A stretch of 64,000 bases of DNA from an uncultured Hyphomonas sp. (lineage in GTDB: Bacteria > Pseudomonadota > Alphaproteobacteria > Caulobacterales > Hyphomonadaceae), in the NCBI RefSeq assembly GCF_963678195.1, contig NZ_OY782759.1, positions 1,798,001-1,862,000 of the forward strand. Direction: 5' to 3'. Of this stretch, positions 9,352 through 17,938 are shown piece after piece (the first letter of the stretch is position 1; every line of letters begins with the position of its first letter). Both the position numbers and the translations under genes were made by a program. The notes below the pieces were generated by a model, which was not told the DNA's origin, searched no databases, and saw only the letters and a program-made list of their open reading frames with translations.

Positions 9352-9921
9352 ATGCATCCGCCTCTCCGCGAAACCCTGGTTACGACGGAGCGGCTAGTTC
9401 TGACGCCACCTTTCAAGGCCGATTTCGCAGAGTGGGCCGATATTCGGGATCGTAGCCGCGCTCATCTTGAGCCGTGGGAACCGAACTGGCCGCAGGACGT
9501 CCACAGCAAGTCAGATTGGGCGCGCCGCCTGAAAGCCTGGCACAGCGGGTGGCGCAAAGGCCGGGCGCATGTCTTCCTCATAAGGCGCCTGCAGGATAAC
9601 CGGCTCGTAGGCGGGGTGTCGTTGACCAATGTCCGGGGCTGGCCGGCTCAGGCAGCCAATATCGGCTATTGGATCGGTGAGGCCTACGAAGGGCAGGGCT
9701 ATATGCAGGAAGCGGTCGGCACTGTGTGTGCCTGGGCTTTCCAGGTTCTGGGCCTCTGGCGGATTGAGGCTGGCACGCTGCCGAACAATGAGCGGTCTCA
9801 GAGGGTCCTTGCGAAAGTCGGCTTCGAACGGGAAGGATATGCCCGCGATTATCTGGAGATCGCGGGAAAACGGGAAGATCACATACTTTTCGCCCTCGTC
9901 AGGCCGGCGCCGCAGCGTTAG
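9352..9921 (+). CDS. GNAT N-acetyltransferase (RimJ-like)
   Basis: This 189-residue acetyltransferase resembles RimJ/RimL, which acetylate ribosomal protein N-termini. The acetyl-CoA loop appears as IGYWIGEAYEGQGYMQEAV, followed by RIEAGTLPNNERSQRVLAKVGF, the usual motif A/B order. ATG 9352 follows the thrC stop by one base and has GGGCGGAG upstream; an in-frame start further up would overlap thrC and adds no similarity. The true substrate is not known. Confidence 0.88.
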   Translation: MHPPLRETLVTTERLVLTPPFKADFAEWADIRDRSRAHLEPWEPNWPQDVHSKSDWARRLKAWHSGWRKGRAHVFLIRRLQDNRLVGGVSLTNVRGWPAQAANIGYWIGEAYEGQGYMQEAVGTVCAWAFQVLGLWRIEAGTLPNNERSQRVLAKVGFEREGYARDYLEIAGKREDHILFALVRPAPQR

Positions 9922-9933
9922 ATTCCCCTCATC

Positions 9934-10962
9934 ATGGCGCACACCTCAGAGATCACCCCGCAGGGAAACTGGTACTGGAACGCTCCGGCCAGGCGTCTCG
10001 TGATCGATGTGCCGCGTGGATCGGACTATTCCGAACTGTCGGGTGACTGGTCGATTGATGCGCTTGAGCAGATGCTGGAGGGGCTAAGCCGCGGCAGGCT
10101 TGAGCGGACCTTTGACGCAGGCGATGGACCCGTCCGGTGCAATCTGCGTCTGTCGAGCGGACTCGGCTTCCACCTCGTGGGGGCATTTGTCGGAGATGCA
10201 GAAGCGCGCGGCATGTTGCTGACGGGCGATGATTTGCAGGAAATTGACCCATCAGACCTGAAACCCGGGCCGGACTTGGCGCCGGTCTTCCAGCCCATCG
10301 TGTCGCTGCGAAATGGTCAGGTTGCCGGATTTGAGGCGCTGGCCCGTTGGGACGACGGTGACCGCATGTCACCGCCAAGCCGTTATGAAGATGAGGCACT
10401 CGCCTCCAACATGCTGATCCGCTCTGCCGAGGCATTGGCCCGCCTGCGCGACATCACCGGCCGCGACGACCTGTTCATGCAGGTGAACCTGACAGCACGG
10501 GACCTGGCACGCGGTACGCTTCCGGCACTCATTGAGGCGCTGATGAATGGCTACCAGTTGCCGGAGCGGTCTCTGAAGATTGAGCTGACGGAACAGGCAG
10601 CCCTGCGGGATGCAGACTATGCCTTATCAGCCGCTCTGGCGCTCAAGGCGGTCGGCGCCGGTCTGGTACTAGACGATTTTGGCACCGGGCATTCGTCATT
10701 CGCCTGGTTGGCGGACCTGCCGGCTGACAGCCTGAAGATCGACCACGGCCTGACGCGCCGGCTGGGCCAGCACCGGACGGATACGATCCTCTCTACAATC
10801 ACCTTGCTGGCGAACCGACTGGGCATGACTAGCACAGCCGAGGGAGTCGAGCAGAAAGAAGATGCTGCCCGGCTGCGTGCACTCGGCTTCGATCATGTTC
10901 AGGGGTTTGCGTTTGCCCGGCCGATGGACATCGATTCTGCCATTCGCTTCATGCGTTACTGA
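9934..10962 (+). CDS. EAL-domain cyclic-di-GMP phosphodiesterase
   Basis: The C-terminal two-thirds (about 115-342) is an EAL domain that should hydrolyse cyclic-di-GMP. EAL is intact at 134-136 (GFEALARW), and ELTEQ, DDFGTGHSS, SLKIDHG, TAEGVEQ and QGFAFARP follow in the canonical order, so the metal-binding residues look complete. Residues 1-110 are not GGDEF; GNWYWNAPARRLVID suggests a PAS-like sensor. No membrane span is present. Its stop is immediately adjacent to the stop of the convergent algH-family gene. Confidence 0.9.
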   Translation: MAHTSEITPQGNWYWNAPARRLVIDVPRGSDYSELSGDWSIDALEQMLEGLSRGRLERTFDAGDGPVRCNLRLSSGLGFHLVGAFVGDAEARGMLLTGDDLQEIDPSDLKPGPDLAPVFQPIVSLRNGQVAGFEALARWDDGDRMSPPSRYEDEALASNMLIRSAEALARLRDITGRDDLFMQVNLTARDLARGTLPALIEALMNGYQLPERSLKIELTEQAALRDADYALSAALALKAVGAGLVLDDFGTGHSSFAWLADLPADSLKIDHGLTRRLGQHRTDTILSTITLLANRLGMTSTAEGVEQKEDAARLRALGFDHVQGFAFARPMDIDSAIRFMRY

Positions 10963-11523
10963 TCAGGCATTTCCCGGATCCACCTGAAGCCTGCCACTGT
11001 CGATCCCCAGACGGCCCAGCGCATGGCGCCATTTACGTTCATGTGCGCTGGAGAAAATGAGTTCCGGGTCCATATCGCAAACAAGCCAGGCATTTTCAGC
11101 CAGTTCCGCTTCAAGCTGGCCGGCGCCCCAGCCGGAATAGCCAAGCGCCAGGACACTGCGCCGGGGCGGATGCGCAGACCCCATGGCGTGCAGGATGTCC
11201 CGCGTGGCGGTCATGCAGATGTCGCCCTCAACAGGCAGGCTCGCCCCTTCATTGTAGACATCGTCTGTATGCAGCACAAAACCGCGGTCCGAACTGACTG
11301 GGCCCCCATCCAGAACGAACGTGTCAGGCACGTCTGCTTCGATGGGCACGTCGAGTTGTTCGAACAGTTGCGGCAGGCGCAGATGCGCCATGGGCTTGTT
11401 GAGCACGATGCCCATCGCGAATTCCGGGGAGTGGGCGCAGACCAGAATGACCGAACGCGAAAAGCGTGCATCGCCGATGCCGGGCAGGGCGATCAGGAGC
11501 TTGCCTGTCAGGTCTGTATCCAT
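10963..11523 (-). CDS. YqgE/AlgH family protein
   Basis: A UPF0301 protein of 186 residues beginning MDTDLTGKLLIALPGIGDA. ATG 11523 is chosen because AAGGAAG lies eight bases upstream and family members begin there; the frame itself opens at 11604. Signature pieces are FVLDGGPV and LGYSGWGAGQLEAEL. AlgH was first linked to alginate regulation in Pseudomonas, but the biochemical role is unresolved. It is divergent from the peroxiredoxin gene. Confidence 0.92.
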   Translation of the reverse strand: MDTDLTGKLLIALPGIGDARFSRSVILVCAHSPEFAMGIVLNKPMAHLRLPQLFEQLDVPIEADVPDTFVLDGGPVSSDRGFVLHTDDVYNEGASLPVEGDICMTATRDILHAMGSAHPPRRSVLALGYSGWGAGQLEAELAENAWLVCDMDPELIFSSAHERKWRHALGRLGIDSGRLQVDPGNA

Positions 11524-11646
11524 TGTGCGCGGCTTCCTTAAATGCTGAGGCTGAGCCATCCCGGCAGCTTTGGCAAGGGCGGGAATCCTTGCTTCACAGC
11601 GCATGGCAGCCTATCTCCATGGTCAAACCTGCAGGGAGAAAAGCAG

Positions 11647-12129
11647 ATGAGCATCAAGGTCGGTGACAAACTTCCGGACGCAACTTTCATGGAAATGACG
11701 GCAGATGGCCCGGCGCCATGCACAACGGCAGACGTCTTCGGCGGCAAAACGGTCGCCCTGTTCGCCGTGCCTGGCGCATTCACCCCGACCTGTTCGGCAA
11801 AACACCTTCCTGGCTTTGTCGAGAAGCTCGATGAGCTGAAAGGCAAGGGTGTGGATGATGTCGTCTGCACCTCGGTCAATGACGTGTTCGTCATGGGCGC
11901 CTGGGGCAAGAGTGCCGGCGCAGATGGCAAAGTACGCATGCTGGCTGACGGCAACGGCACGTTTGCGAAAGCCCTCGGCCTTGAGATGGACGGCTCAGGC
12001 TTCGGTATGGGCCAGCGGTCGCAGCGTTACTCCATGATCGTGAAAGACGGCGTGGTTTCCGAGCTCAATGTCGAGCAGGGCGGTGAGTTCAAGGTTTCCA
12101 GCGCGGACTATATGCTCGGACAACTTTGA
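11647..12129 (+). CDS. Prx5-type peroxiredoxin
   Basis: A 160-residue thiol peroxidase of the Prx5/hybrid glutaredoxin-linked type that reduces hydrogen peroxide and alkyl peroxides. The peroxidatic cysteine is C49 in PGAFTPTCS. The RSQRYSMIVKDG segment carries the conserved arginine. ATG 11647 has GCAGGGAGAAAA upstream; an extension to 11542 has no similarity. There is no fused glutaredoxin domain. A strong terminator follows. Confidence 0.93.
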   Translation: MSIKVGDKLPDATFMEMTADGPAPCTTADVFGGKTVALFAVPGAFTPTCSAKHLPGFVEKLDELKGKGVDDVVCTSVNDVFVMGAWGKSAGADGKVRMLADGNGTFAKALGLEMDGSGFGMGQRSQRYSMIVKDGVVSELNVEQGGEFKVSSADYMLGQL

Positions 12130-12168
12130 TTTAATTGGCGTAACGCCTTTTAACCATTTCAGTTCATG

Positions 12169-12206
12169 ATCGGCGTGCTTGGGGGACAGGCACGCCGATT
12201 TTGTTT
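12169..12206 (+). terminator. rho-independent terminator after the peroxiredoxin gene
   Basis: A perfect 10-base stem (12169-12178 with 12190-12199) has an 11-base loop and is followed by TTTGTTTGATTTTTA. Confidence 0.85.
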
Positions 12207-12272
12207 GATTTTTATTGAAAAACGGCAAATCCCTCCCCACTTAAACTGTGTGTAGCAGAGGAGAGGGACCTA

Positions 12273-13223
12273 ATGGATCCGTATTTTGTGGTGATCGTGC
12301 TCGTCTTTGTGGTGGCGATCACGGGGCTTGTGTCGGCATTCAAGTTCGTGCCCCAAGGGTATAATTTCACGGTTGAGCGTTTCGGGCGCTACACCAAGAC
12401 GCTGACGCCCGGTTTGTCTGTCATTACGCCATTTATCGACCGGGTCGGCCGGAAGATGAACATGATGGAGACGGTCCTCGATGTGCCTCAGCAGGAAGTC
12501 ATCACCAAGGACAACGCCATGGTGTCCTGCGATGCCATCGTCTTCATTCAGGTGATTGATCCCGTGGCTGCGGCCTATGAGGTCAACAATCTCCACCACG
12601 CCATTCAGAACCTTTCGCTGACCAATATCCGTACCGTGGTCGGCTCGATGGACCTGGATGAGGTTCTGTCAAACCGCGATGACATCAACGCCCGCCTTCT
12701 CAGCGTGATTGATGCCGCAACGAACCCCTGGGGCGTGAAAGTCACGCGGATAGAGATCGCCGATCTGAGCCCGCCGGCGGACATCACCGAAGCCATGGCC
12801 CGCCAGATGAAGGCCGAGCGTTTGAAGCGTGCGGAAATCCTGACGGCAGAAGGCGACAAGCAGTCGGCCATTCTGAAGGCCGAAGGCCAGAAACAGGCAC
12901 AGATCCTCGAAGCCGAAGGCCGCCGCGAAGCTGCCTTCCGCGATGCTGAAGCCCGCGAACGTGAAGCCGAAGCTGAAGCCAAGGCGACCGCTATGGTGTC
13001 TGAAGCGATCGCGCGCGGTGACGTCAACGCGATCAACTACTTCCTCGGCCAGGCCTATGTGGAAGCCTTCAGCAAGCTCGCGACGTCCAATCAGCAGAAG
13101 ACGGTCATCATTCCGGCCGAGTTCTCCAGCATCATCGGCGCCATTGAAGGCATCAAAGGCCTCACCGGTGCCGCGAAAGACGTGCAGGTTCAGTCCGGCG
13201 CCGTGCCGCCGACACGAGGCTGA
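12273..13223 (+). CDS. SPFH-domain stomatin-like membrane protein (QmcA family)
   Basis: A 316-residue protein with one N-terminal membrane helix (about 5-24) and an SPFH/band-7 domain (about 25-190, [15 protein letters not shown], then [20 protein letters not shown]). A coiled coil of alanine, glutamate and arginine repeats (about 180-245) and a short C-terminal region follow. Relatives form oligomeric membrane microdomains and influence FtsH-type proteases. The next gene encodes an NfeD protein, its usual partner. Confidence 0.92.
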   Translation: MDPYFVVIVLVFVVAITGLVSAFKFVPQGYNFTVERFGRYTKTLTPGLSVITPFIDRVGRKMNMMETVLDVPQQEVITKDNAMVSCDAIVFIQVIDPVAAAYEVNNLHHAIQNLSLTNIRTVVGSMDLDEVLSNRDDINARLLSVIDAATNPWGVKVTRIEIADLSPPADITEAMARQMKAERLKRAEILTAEGDKQSAILKAEGQKQAQILEAEGRREAAFRDAEAREREAEAEAKATAMVSEAIARGDVNAINYFLGQAYVEAFSKLATSNQQKTVIIPAEFSSIIGAIEGIKGLTGAAKDVQVQSGAVPPTRG

Positions 13224-13294
13224 GGCCTGCCAGTTTCAGGTGCTCCGGACTGAGCCGGGGCACCTGACAGACGACCTGCTTTCGGAGGCATACA

Positions 13295-13771
13295 ATGTTG
13301 GAAGAGCTTTTCACCCACCTGACCGTCTGGCACTGGCTGGCGCTTGGGTTGCTGCTGTTCGGCATCGAGATGATGACCGGAACCTTTGACCTGCTGATGA
13401 TTTCCATCGCAGCCTGGCTGACCGCAGCTTTTGCCGCGTTTGCGCCGGACAGTCTGGCCCATTGGCAGGGGCAGGTTCTGTTCTTCGGGGCGGCATCAGT
13501 GGCTCTCTTTATTCTGGGCCGCACCGTGCTGTCCGGCATGCGCAAGACCACGCCGGAGCATCCAACGCTGAACAAGCGCATGGACAGCCTGATCGGGCAG
13601 CGCGGCGTAGCCACATCAGATTTTTCGAATGCCGGGCAGGGACGCGTGAAGATTGGCGACACGGTCTGGGGCGCCGAGACCGTGGATGGCTCGGAGGTCA
13701 TTCACAATGGCGACGACATTGTGGTCGAGGGCACGCGCATGAACACGGCCCTCGTCCGGAAAAGTGCCTGA
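13295..13771 (+). CDS. NfeD family membrane protein
   Basis: The 158-residue product has membrane helices at about 12-50 and 58-75 and a C-terminal OB-fold (about 100-155, RGVATSDFSNAGQGRVKIGD). This is the short NfeD form without the ClpP-like protease. Such proteins are encoded next to SPFH genes and are thought to act with them in membrane microdomains. Spacing to the SPFH gene is 71 bases and a GGAGG site precedes the ATG. Confidence 0.92.
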   Translation: MLEELFTHLTVWHWLALGLLLFGIEMMTGTFDLLMISIAAWLTAAFAAFAPDSLAHWQGQVLFFGAASVALFILGRTVLSGMRKTTPEHPTLNKRMDSLIGQRGVATSDFSNAGQGRVKIGDTVWGAETVDGSEVIHNGDDIVVEGTRMNTALVRKSA

Positions 13772-13783
13772 TCCCGAGCGGGA

Positions 13784-15310
13784 TTATTGTCCGGCCTGAA
13801 TGAATCCACGAACATCGTTGGAGAGCTTCGCCCCGTCGGACTCCTTCAGATACATCATGTGCCCGGCGTCGTAGTAATCAAACTGGACCCGGTCGAGCAC
13901 GACGCCATTCTGGTACATCGCCATTTCGGCGCCGAAGAATGGCGTTGCCAGATCGTACCAGCCTGATGCCAGCAGGACCTTCAGGTCCGGGTTTTCCCGC
14001 ATGCCTTTGCCGAGCCAGGGCGTGACGTTCACATAGGCCGGCCAGCCCTGCTCGTTCATGCTCCAGTTCCATTGTGAACCGGGCTCTCCTGTCAGCACCT
14101 TGTAGGGGCGGGTGAAGTCCACTTTCAGCTCACGGGTCAGGTAGTCATTGATCGCAGCGACATAGGCCGTGTCCATTCCGTAGCCGGACGGGTCATTCTC
14201 GGGTGCGTCTGCCGTGCCTTCGCTGTCGATGCCTTTGTAGCGGCCGTCAAACCGGCCAACCGTGTAGCCTTCATTGCGCAGCAGTTCTTTGCGGAATCGC
14301 GTCGCGTCCACACGCAGGTTCGCCAGTTCGATCCATTTCGCAGATACGCCGAGATAGTCGCTCATGTCTGCAGCAATGGCGCTTTTCTGCTCTGACGTCA
14401 GAGTCGAACCACGGATCAGGGCCGGGGCGAGCGTGTCTGTCGCATAGGTGCGGGCGTCGGCAACGAACGCGTCGAAATTGTCATTCCAGCGCGCCTTGTT
14501 TGCTTTCCCATGATACCAGGCAATCGCGGCTTCGGTCGGGAAGAAGGCGATATGGGGGGAGTCATTGCCAGGCGCAAAACGCGCATTCTGGAAGTCCAGG
14601 ATCGCCGAGATCAGGATGACCCCGTTCAGGCCGATCCCGTTCCAACCGCCTTGTAGTTTCTCTGTGAGGGCGGCGGCCCGTGTCGTGCCGTAGCTTTCGC
14701 CGGCCAGGAATTTCGGGCTGTTCCAGCGCCCATTTTCCGTCAGCCAGATGCGGATGAATTCGGCAATGCTCTCCGAATCTTCGTTGACGCCGTAGAACTC
14801 CTTGCCTTCCGTATCGCCCAGCGGGCGGGAGTAACCCGTTCCGACGGGGTCGATGAAGACGAGGTCGCTGACATCCAGGAGTGAATTCTGATTGTCCTGG
14901 ATCGTGTAGGGCGGCGCGCCGACACCGCGCGCGTCCGATGGTGTAATCACCTGTTTCGGACCGAAAGCGCCCATGTGCAGCCACAGGGACGCCGAGCCCG
15001 GCCCACCATTGAAGACGAATGTCACTGGTCGCGTGGTCGGGTCGCTGACGCCATCGCGGAGATAGGCAACCGAAAAGATCGATGCGGTCGGCTGGTCTTT
15101 CTCGTCCCGGAGATAGGTCTCACCGGCAATCGTTTTGTACTTGATCGTTTGGCCGCGGAGCTTGAACGTGTGGTCGGAAGAGAAGGATTTTGCCTCGGGG
15201 ATCGCTGCTGCGCTGGTCGCAGATCCGGACGCCTCCTGTTTCACCGTTTCATCCGCGAAAGCCGGTCCCATGGACAAGGCCAGACCGAGGGCAATCAACC
15301 ACGCACGCAT
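13784..15310 (-). CDS. secreted S10 serine carboxypeptidase
   Basis: The 508-residue product has a signal peptide (1-19, PAFA cleavage) and an S10 fold that removes C-terminal residues from peptides. The catalytic triad is visible: S206 in GESYG, D453 in GWYDLATP and H484 in DAGHM. The oxyanion segment NGGPGS is at 101-106. I place the start at ATG 15310, with CGGAGT upstream; the frame opens earlier at 15403. It should act in the periplasm or outside the cell, probably for peptide scavenging. Confidence 0.92.
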   Translation of the reverse strand: MRAWLIALGLALSMGPAFADETVKQEASGSATSAAAIPEAKSFSSDHTFKLRGQTIKYKTIAGETYLRDEKDQPTASIFSVAYLRDGVSDPTTRPVTFVFNGGPGSASLWLHMGAFGPKQVITPSDARGVGAPPYTIQDNQNSLLDVSDLVFIDPVGTGYSRPLGDTEGKEFYGVNEDSESIAEFIRIWLTENGRWNSPKFLAGESYGTTRAAALTEKLQGGWNGIGLNGVILISAILDFQNARFAPGNDSPHIAFFPTEAAIAWYHGKANKARWNDNFDAFVADARTYATDTLAPALIRGSTLTSEQKSAIAADMSDYLGVSAKWIELANLRVDATRFRKELLRNEGYTVGRFDGRYKGIDSEGTADAPENDPSGYGMDTAYVAAINDYLTRELKVDFTRPYKVLTGEPGSQWNWSMNEQGWPAYVNVTPWLGKGMRENPDLKVLLASGWYDLATPFFGAEMAMYQNGVVLDRVQFDYYDAGHMMYLKESDGAKLSNDVRGFIQAGQ

Positions 15311-15404
15311 ATCAAATACTCCGTTGTCACAATTGCGGCGGACCCTATCAGCTAAGGGAAGCCGGGCAAGGTTGCAGGCTGAGACAGCGGCTGTGAAACA
15401 CACG

Positions 15405-15434
15405 AAAAAACGCCGGCATCTCGCGATACCGGCG
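15405..15434 (-). terminator. terminator after the bactofilin gene
   Basis: Reading the minus strand, a GC stem (15429-15434 with 15411-15416, continued by further pairs around a mismatch) is followed by TTTTTT at 15410-15405. It lies 20 bases beyond the bactofilin stop. Confidence 0.8.
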
Positions 15435-15457
15435 TTTCAATTCAAATGCAGTCTGAA

Positions 15458-15997
15458 TCAGGAAGCGGTTGGCGAAATGCCGAAGCCACCTGTGGCGTTG
15501 GGAGTCGCGCTCGGCGCTGAGGACGACGCAGCCGGACGAGCATCGCTGGCAGCTGCGCGCGGGGCGGCATCCTTCAGCGGATCGTCAGAGTGTTTGACCT
15601 GGCCTTCGAAAACGGCGTTCGACTGGATCTGCAGCGAAGAGTGAACGATGTCGCCCTTCACATGTGCGCCGGTTTCCAGTTCGACCTTGCGGGCGCGGAT
15701 GGAGCCCTTGATGCGGCCTTTGACTTTCACGACTTCGGCTTTGACCTCGCCGGTGATGTGACCGGAGGCGCCGATGGTGATGTCGGTCGCGGCCACGTCG
15801 CCATCGACGGTGCCATCAATCTGCAGTGCGCCTTCCGACGTCACCGAGCCATTGATCTTCATGTCTGCGCAAATGATGGATGCAGCCCGGGCGGACGGCT
15901 TCGAGGCGGCGCCGCGGATGGCATCGACGGAAGGTTGGACTTTGGCCGGCTCAGGTGCCGACGGTGTGTCGTTGTGTTTGTTACTCTTGGTGAACAT
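15458..15997 (-). CDS. bacA: bactofilin (polymer-forming cytoskeletal protein)
   Basis: The central region (about 40-138) is a DUF583 right-handed beta-helix with the regular hydrophobic/glycine pattern (DGTVDGDVAATDITIGASGH). It is flanked by disordered, alanine- and proline-rich ends. Bactofilins polymerise without nucleotide under the membrane; in stalked and budding alphaproteobacteria they position cell wall enzymes at the stalk. The N-terminus MFTKSNK resembles the short membrane-targeting peptide described for such proteins. Its first 17 bases overlap the end of the M23 peptidase gene. The symbol is by analogy. Confidence 0.9.
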   Translation of the reverse strand: MFTKSNKHNDTPSAPEPAKVQPSVDAIRGAASKPSARAASIICADMKINGSVTSEGALQIDGTVDGDVAATDITIGASGHITGEVKAEVVKVKGRIKGSIRARKVELETGAHVKGDIVHSSLQIQSNAVFEGQVKHSDDPLKDAAPRAAASDARPAASSSAPSATPNATGGFGISPTAS

Positions 15998-17210
15998 GAC
16001 GGCCTGCTTTCAGGAATTTTATTGGATCATAAGGTTTGCCGTTAAACCAGACTTCGAAATGAAGGTGGTCCCCCGTGCTACGACCGGTTGTACCCATCTT
16101 GCCCACAAGATCGCCGACCTCCACGGTTTGGCCTTTTTTTACCGTAATTCCGCTGAGGTGGCCATAGCGCGACTTGAAGCCGTGCCCATGGTCGATTTCC
16201 ACAAGCCGCCCGTAGCCCGAACGGGGACCTGCGTAAGAGATAACGCCAGGGCCGGCGGCGACGATCGGTGCGGCATGATAAGCCGCCATGTCGATGCCAT
16301 TGTGCCAGCCTGGGCGTTTCTTGAAAGGATCGACGCGAACGCCGTAATTACTGGTCAGCCTGTATGGCACCCCGACAGGGACGCCGAGCGGCAGAGAGGA
16401 CACGATGTCCTCATAGTAGAGCATTTCCGCGACCCGGGCCTGTGTTTGCGACAGGCGGGAATAGAAGGTGGTGTCGGTCAGGGAAAGGCTGCTGAGGTCA
16501 GGCCCGGACGTCGCATTGGCGAGCGAAATGAACGGGCCGCCCGTTTCGCTGCTAGCCACGATGCGGTCAGATCCGACCGATGTAAGGGCGAGAATGCCGC
16601 GTGCGCGTTCCGTGCGCTCCGTCGCGATATCTTCCGCTTCGTCCAGAATGCGTTCCTGATCCATCTTGAGTGACCGGACGGATCCACGTGAGCTGGCGGT
16701 TTCGAATTGCGCGGTAATCCGGACCGGTTCGCGCGACTGCCGGCTGTCCGCTTCTTCGATCGATGCCTGGACCAGCAGGGACGCGCCATCACCCTTAAGG
16801 GAGGAGGTTTCGAGATCGTCCTCGCCCTTAAGCTGTTTGTAGAGGTCTTCGAGTGCCTTCTGGCGTTCTTCCCACTCGACGGTCTCTTTCTGGAAAGCGT
16901 CCGTGCGTTCTTCAAGCAGCGACCGTGACAGGGCGTCCTTGGCGCGAAGCTCCTGCACCCAGCGTTCGTATTTGGCGAGTTCGCGGCCATCCGGGTTTCC
17001 GGACAGGGTGCTTCCGCCACCGCTCAGCACGAATGAACCTGTCGCAAAAATCGTCCAGCCTGCCAGCGCGGCAACGCCGGCCGCAAATATTGCCTGCTGC
17101 CATGGAGACACGGAGATATAGCGGACCGTGCCGCCACTGCGATGGTAGATTTGACGCTCAGGGAAGGCTTTATTGAAGGCCGCCTTCAGATTCGCGCTCC
17201 ACTTCGCCAT
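15981..17210 (-). CDS. lmdC: membrane-anchored M23 endopeptidase, LmdC-like bactofilin partner
   Basis: The 409-residue product has a basic cytoplasmic N-terminus of about 40 residues, one membrane span (about 50-72), a periplasmic coiled region and a C-terminal LytM domain. All zinc and catalytic residues are present: H303 and D307 (HNGID), H382 and H384 (HLHFE), so it should cut peptidoglycan peptide crosslinks. It overlaps the bactofilin gene by 17 bases. I recall that the equivalent pair in Hyphomonas neptunium (BacA-LmdC) acts together in stalk and bud shape. The start at ATG 17210 is preferred over upstream codons. Confidence 0.9.
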   Translation of the reverse strand: MAKWSANLKAAFNKAFPERQIYHRSGGTVRYISVSPWQQAIFAAGVAALAGWTIFATGSFVLSGGGSTLSGNPDGRELAKYERWVQELRAKDALSRSLLEERTDAFQKETVEWEERQKALEDLYKQLKGEDDLETSSLKGDGASLLVQASIEEADSRQSREPVRITAQFETASSRGSVRSLKMDQERILDEAEDIATERTERARGILALTSVGSDRIVASSETGGPFISLANATSGPDLSSLSLTDTTFYSRLSQTQARVAEMLYYEDIVSSLPLGVPVGVPYRLTSNYGVRVDPFKKRPGWHNGIDMAAYHAAPIVAAGPGVISYAGPRSGYGRLVEIDHGHGFKSRYGHLSGITVKKGQTVEVGDLVGKMGTTGRSTGDHLHFEVWFNGKPYDPIKFLKAGRHVHQE

Positions 17211-17407
17211 TAACGCCACCCGTAGAACCGGAAAATCACTCCCCTGCTGCAATAATCATTACAGCAGGTTTCCCAAACCCTTGGGGATAATACATACCGA
17301 TTTCGATACGCTAAGAAACCCCTCGGGCACAGAATTCGTGTAAATTTTCGCTCATGAGGGTAAAAGGCTTGTTAAACATGGAAAAAACGTATGCAGAAGG
17401 TCAGAAC

Positions 17408-17878
17408 TCAGGCGCCTGATTTGATGACATTGAGTACATCTTCGGCATGTCCCTTCACGCGTACTTTCCGCCAGATTCGCATTACCTTTTTGTCAGGTCC
17501 GATGAGGAAGGTTGAGCGCTCGATTCCCATATAGGTCTTGCCGTAGTTTTTCTTCTCGACCCAGACCCCATAGGCCTCGCAGACCTTGCCATCTTCGTCC
17601 GATGCGAGCGTAACGCCGAGGTCATGTTTGGCCGCGAATTTCTCGTGCTTAGCCATTGTGTCGCGTGAAACCCCTACGACTTTGGCGCCGGCCTTCTCGA
17701 ACTCGTCAGCCAGGGCCGTGAAGTCTTTCGCTTCGGTCGTACAGCCCGGCGTGTCGTCCCGCGGATAGAAGTAGAGAACCAGGAGCTGATCCTTGTAATC
17801 GGCAAGCTTTATCAGCCCTTGCGTTGAATCCATGCTGAAATTCGGGGCAGGCCCGCCTTCTTTGGGTCCGATTGCCAT
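17408..17878 (-). CDS. bcp: BCP/PrxQ peroxiredoxin
   Basis: A 156-residue thiol peroxidase with the peroxidatic cysteine C46 in DDTPGCTTEA. The resolving cysteine found five residues later in E. coli BCP is absent (lysine in its place). A second cysteine, C100 in GKVCEAYGV, remains. The enzyme may therefore work as a one-cysteine peroxidase or use another partner. It is divergent from the AsmA-like gene with 60 bases between. Confidence 0.92.
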   Translation of the reverse strand: MAIGPKEGGPAPNFSMDSTQGLIKLADYKDQLLVLYFYPRDDTPGCTTEAKDFTALADEFEKAGAKVVGVSRDTMAKHEKFAAKHDLGVTLASDEDGKVCEAYGVWVEKKNYGKTYMGIERSTFLIGPDKKVMRIWRKVRVKGHAEDVLNVIKSGA

Positions 17879-17938
17879 GTAATCCTCCTATGGTGCGCCC
17901 CGGCTGTCCTGCTTATATCAGACACAGCGCCGAACGGC

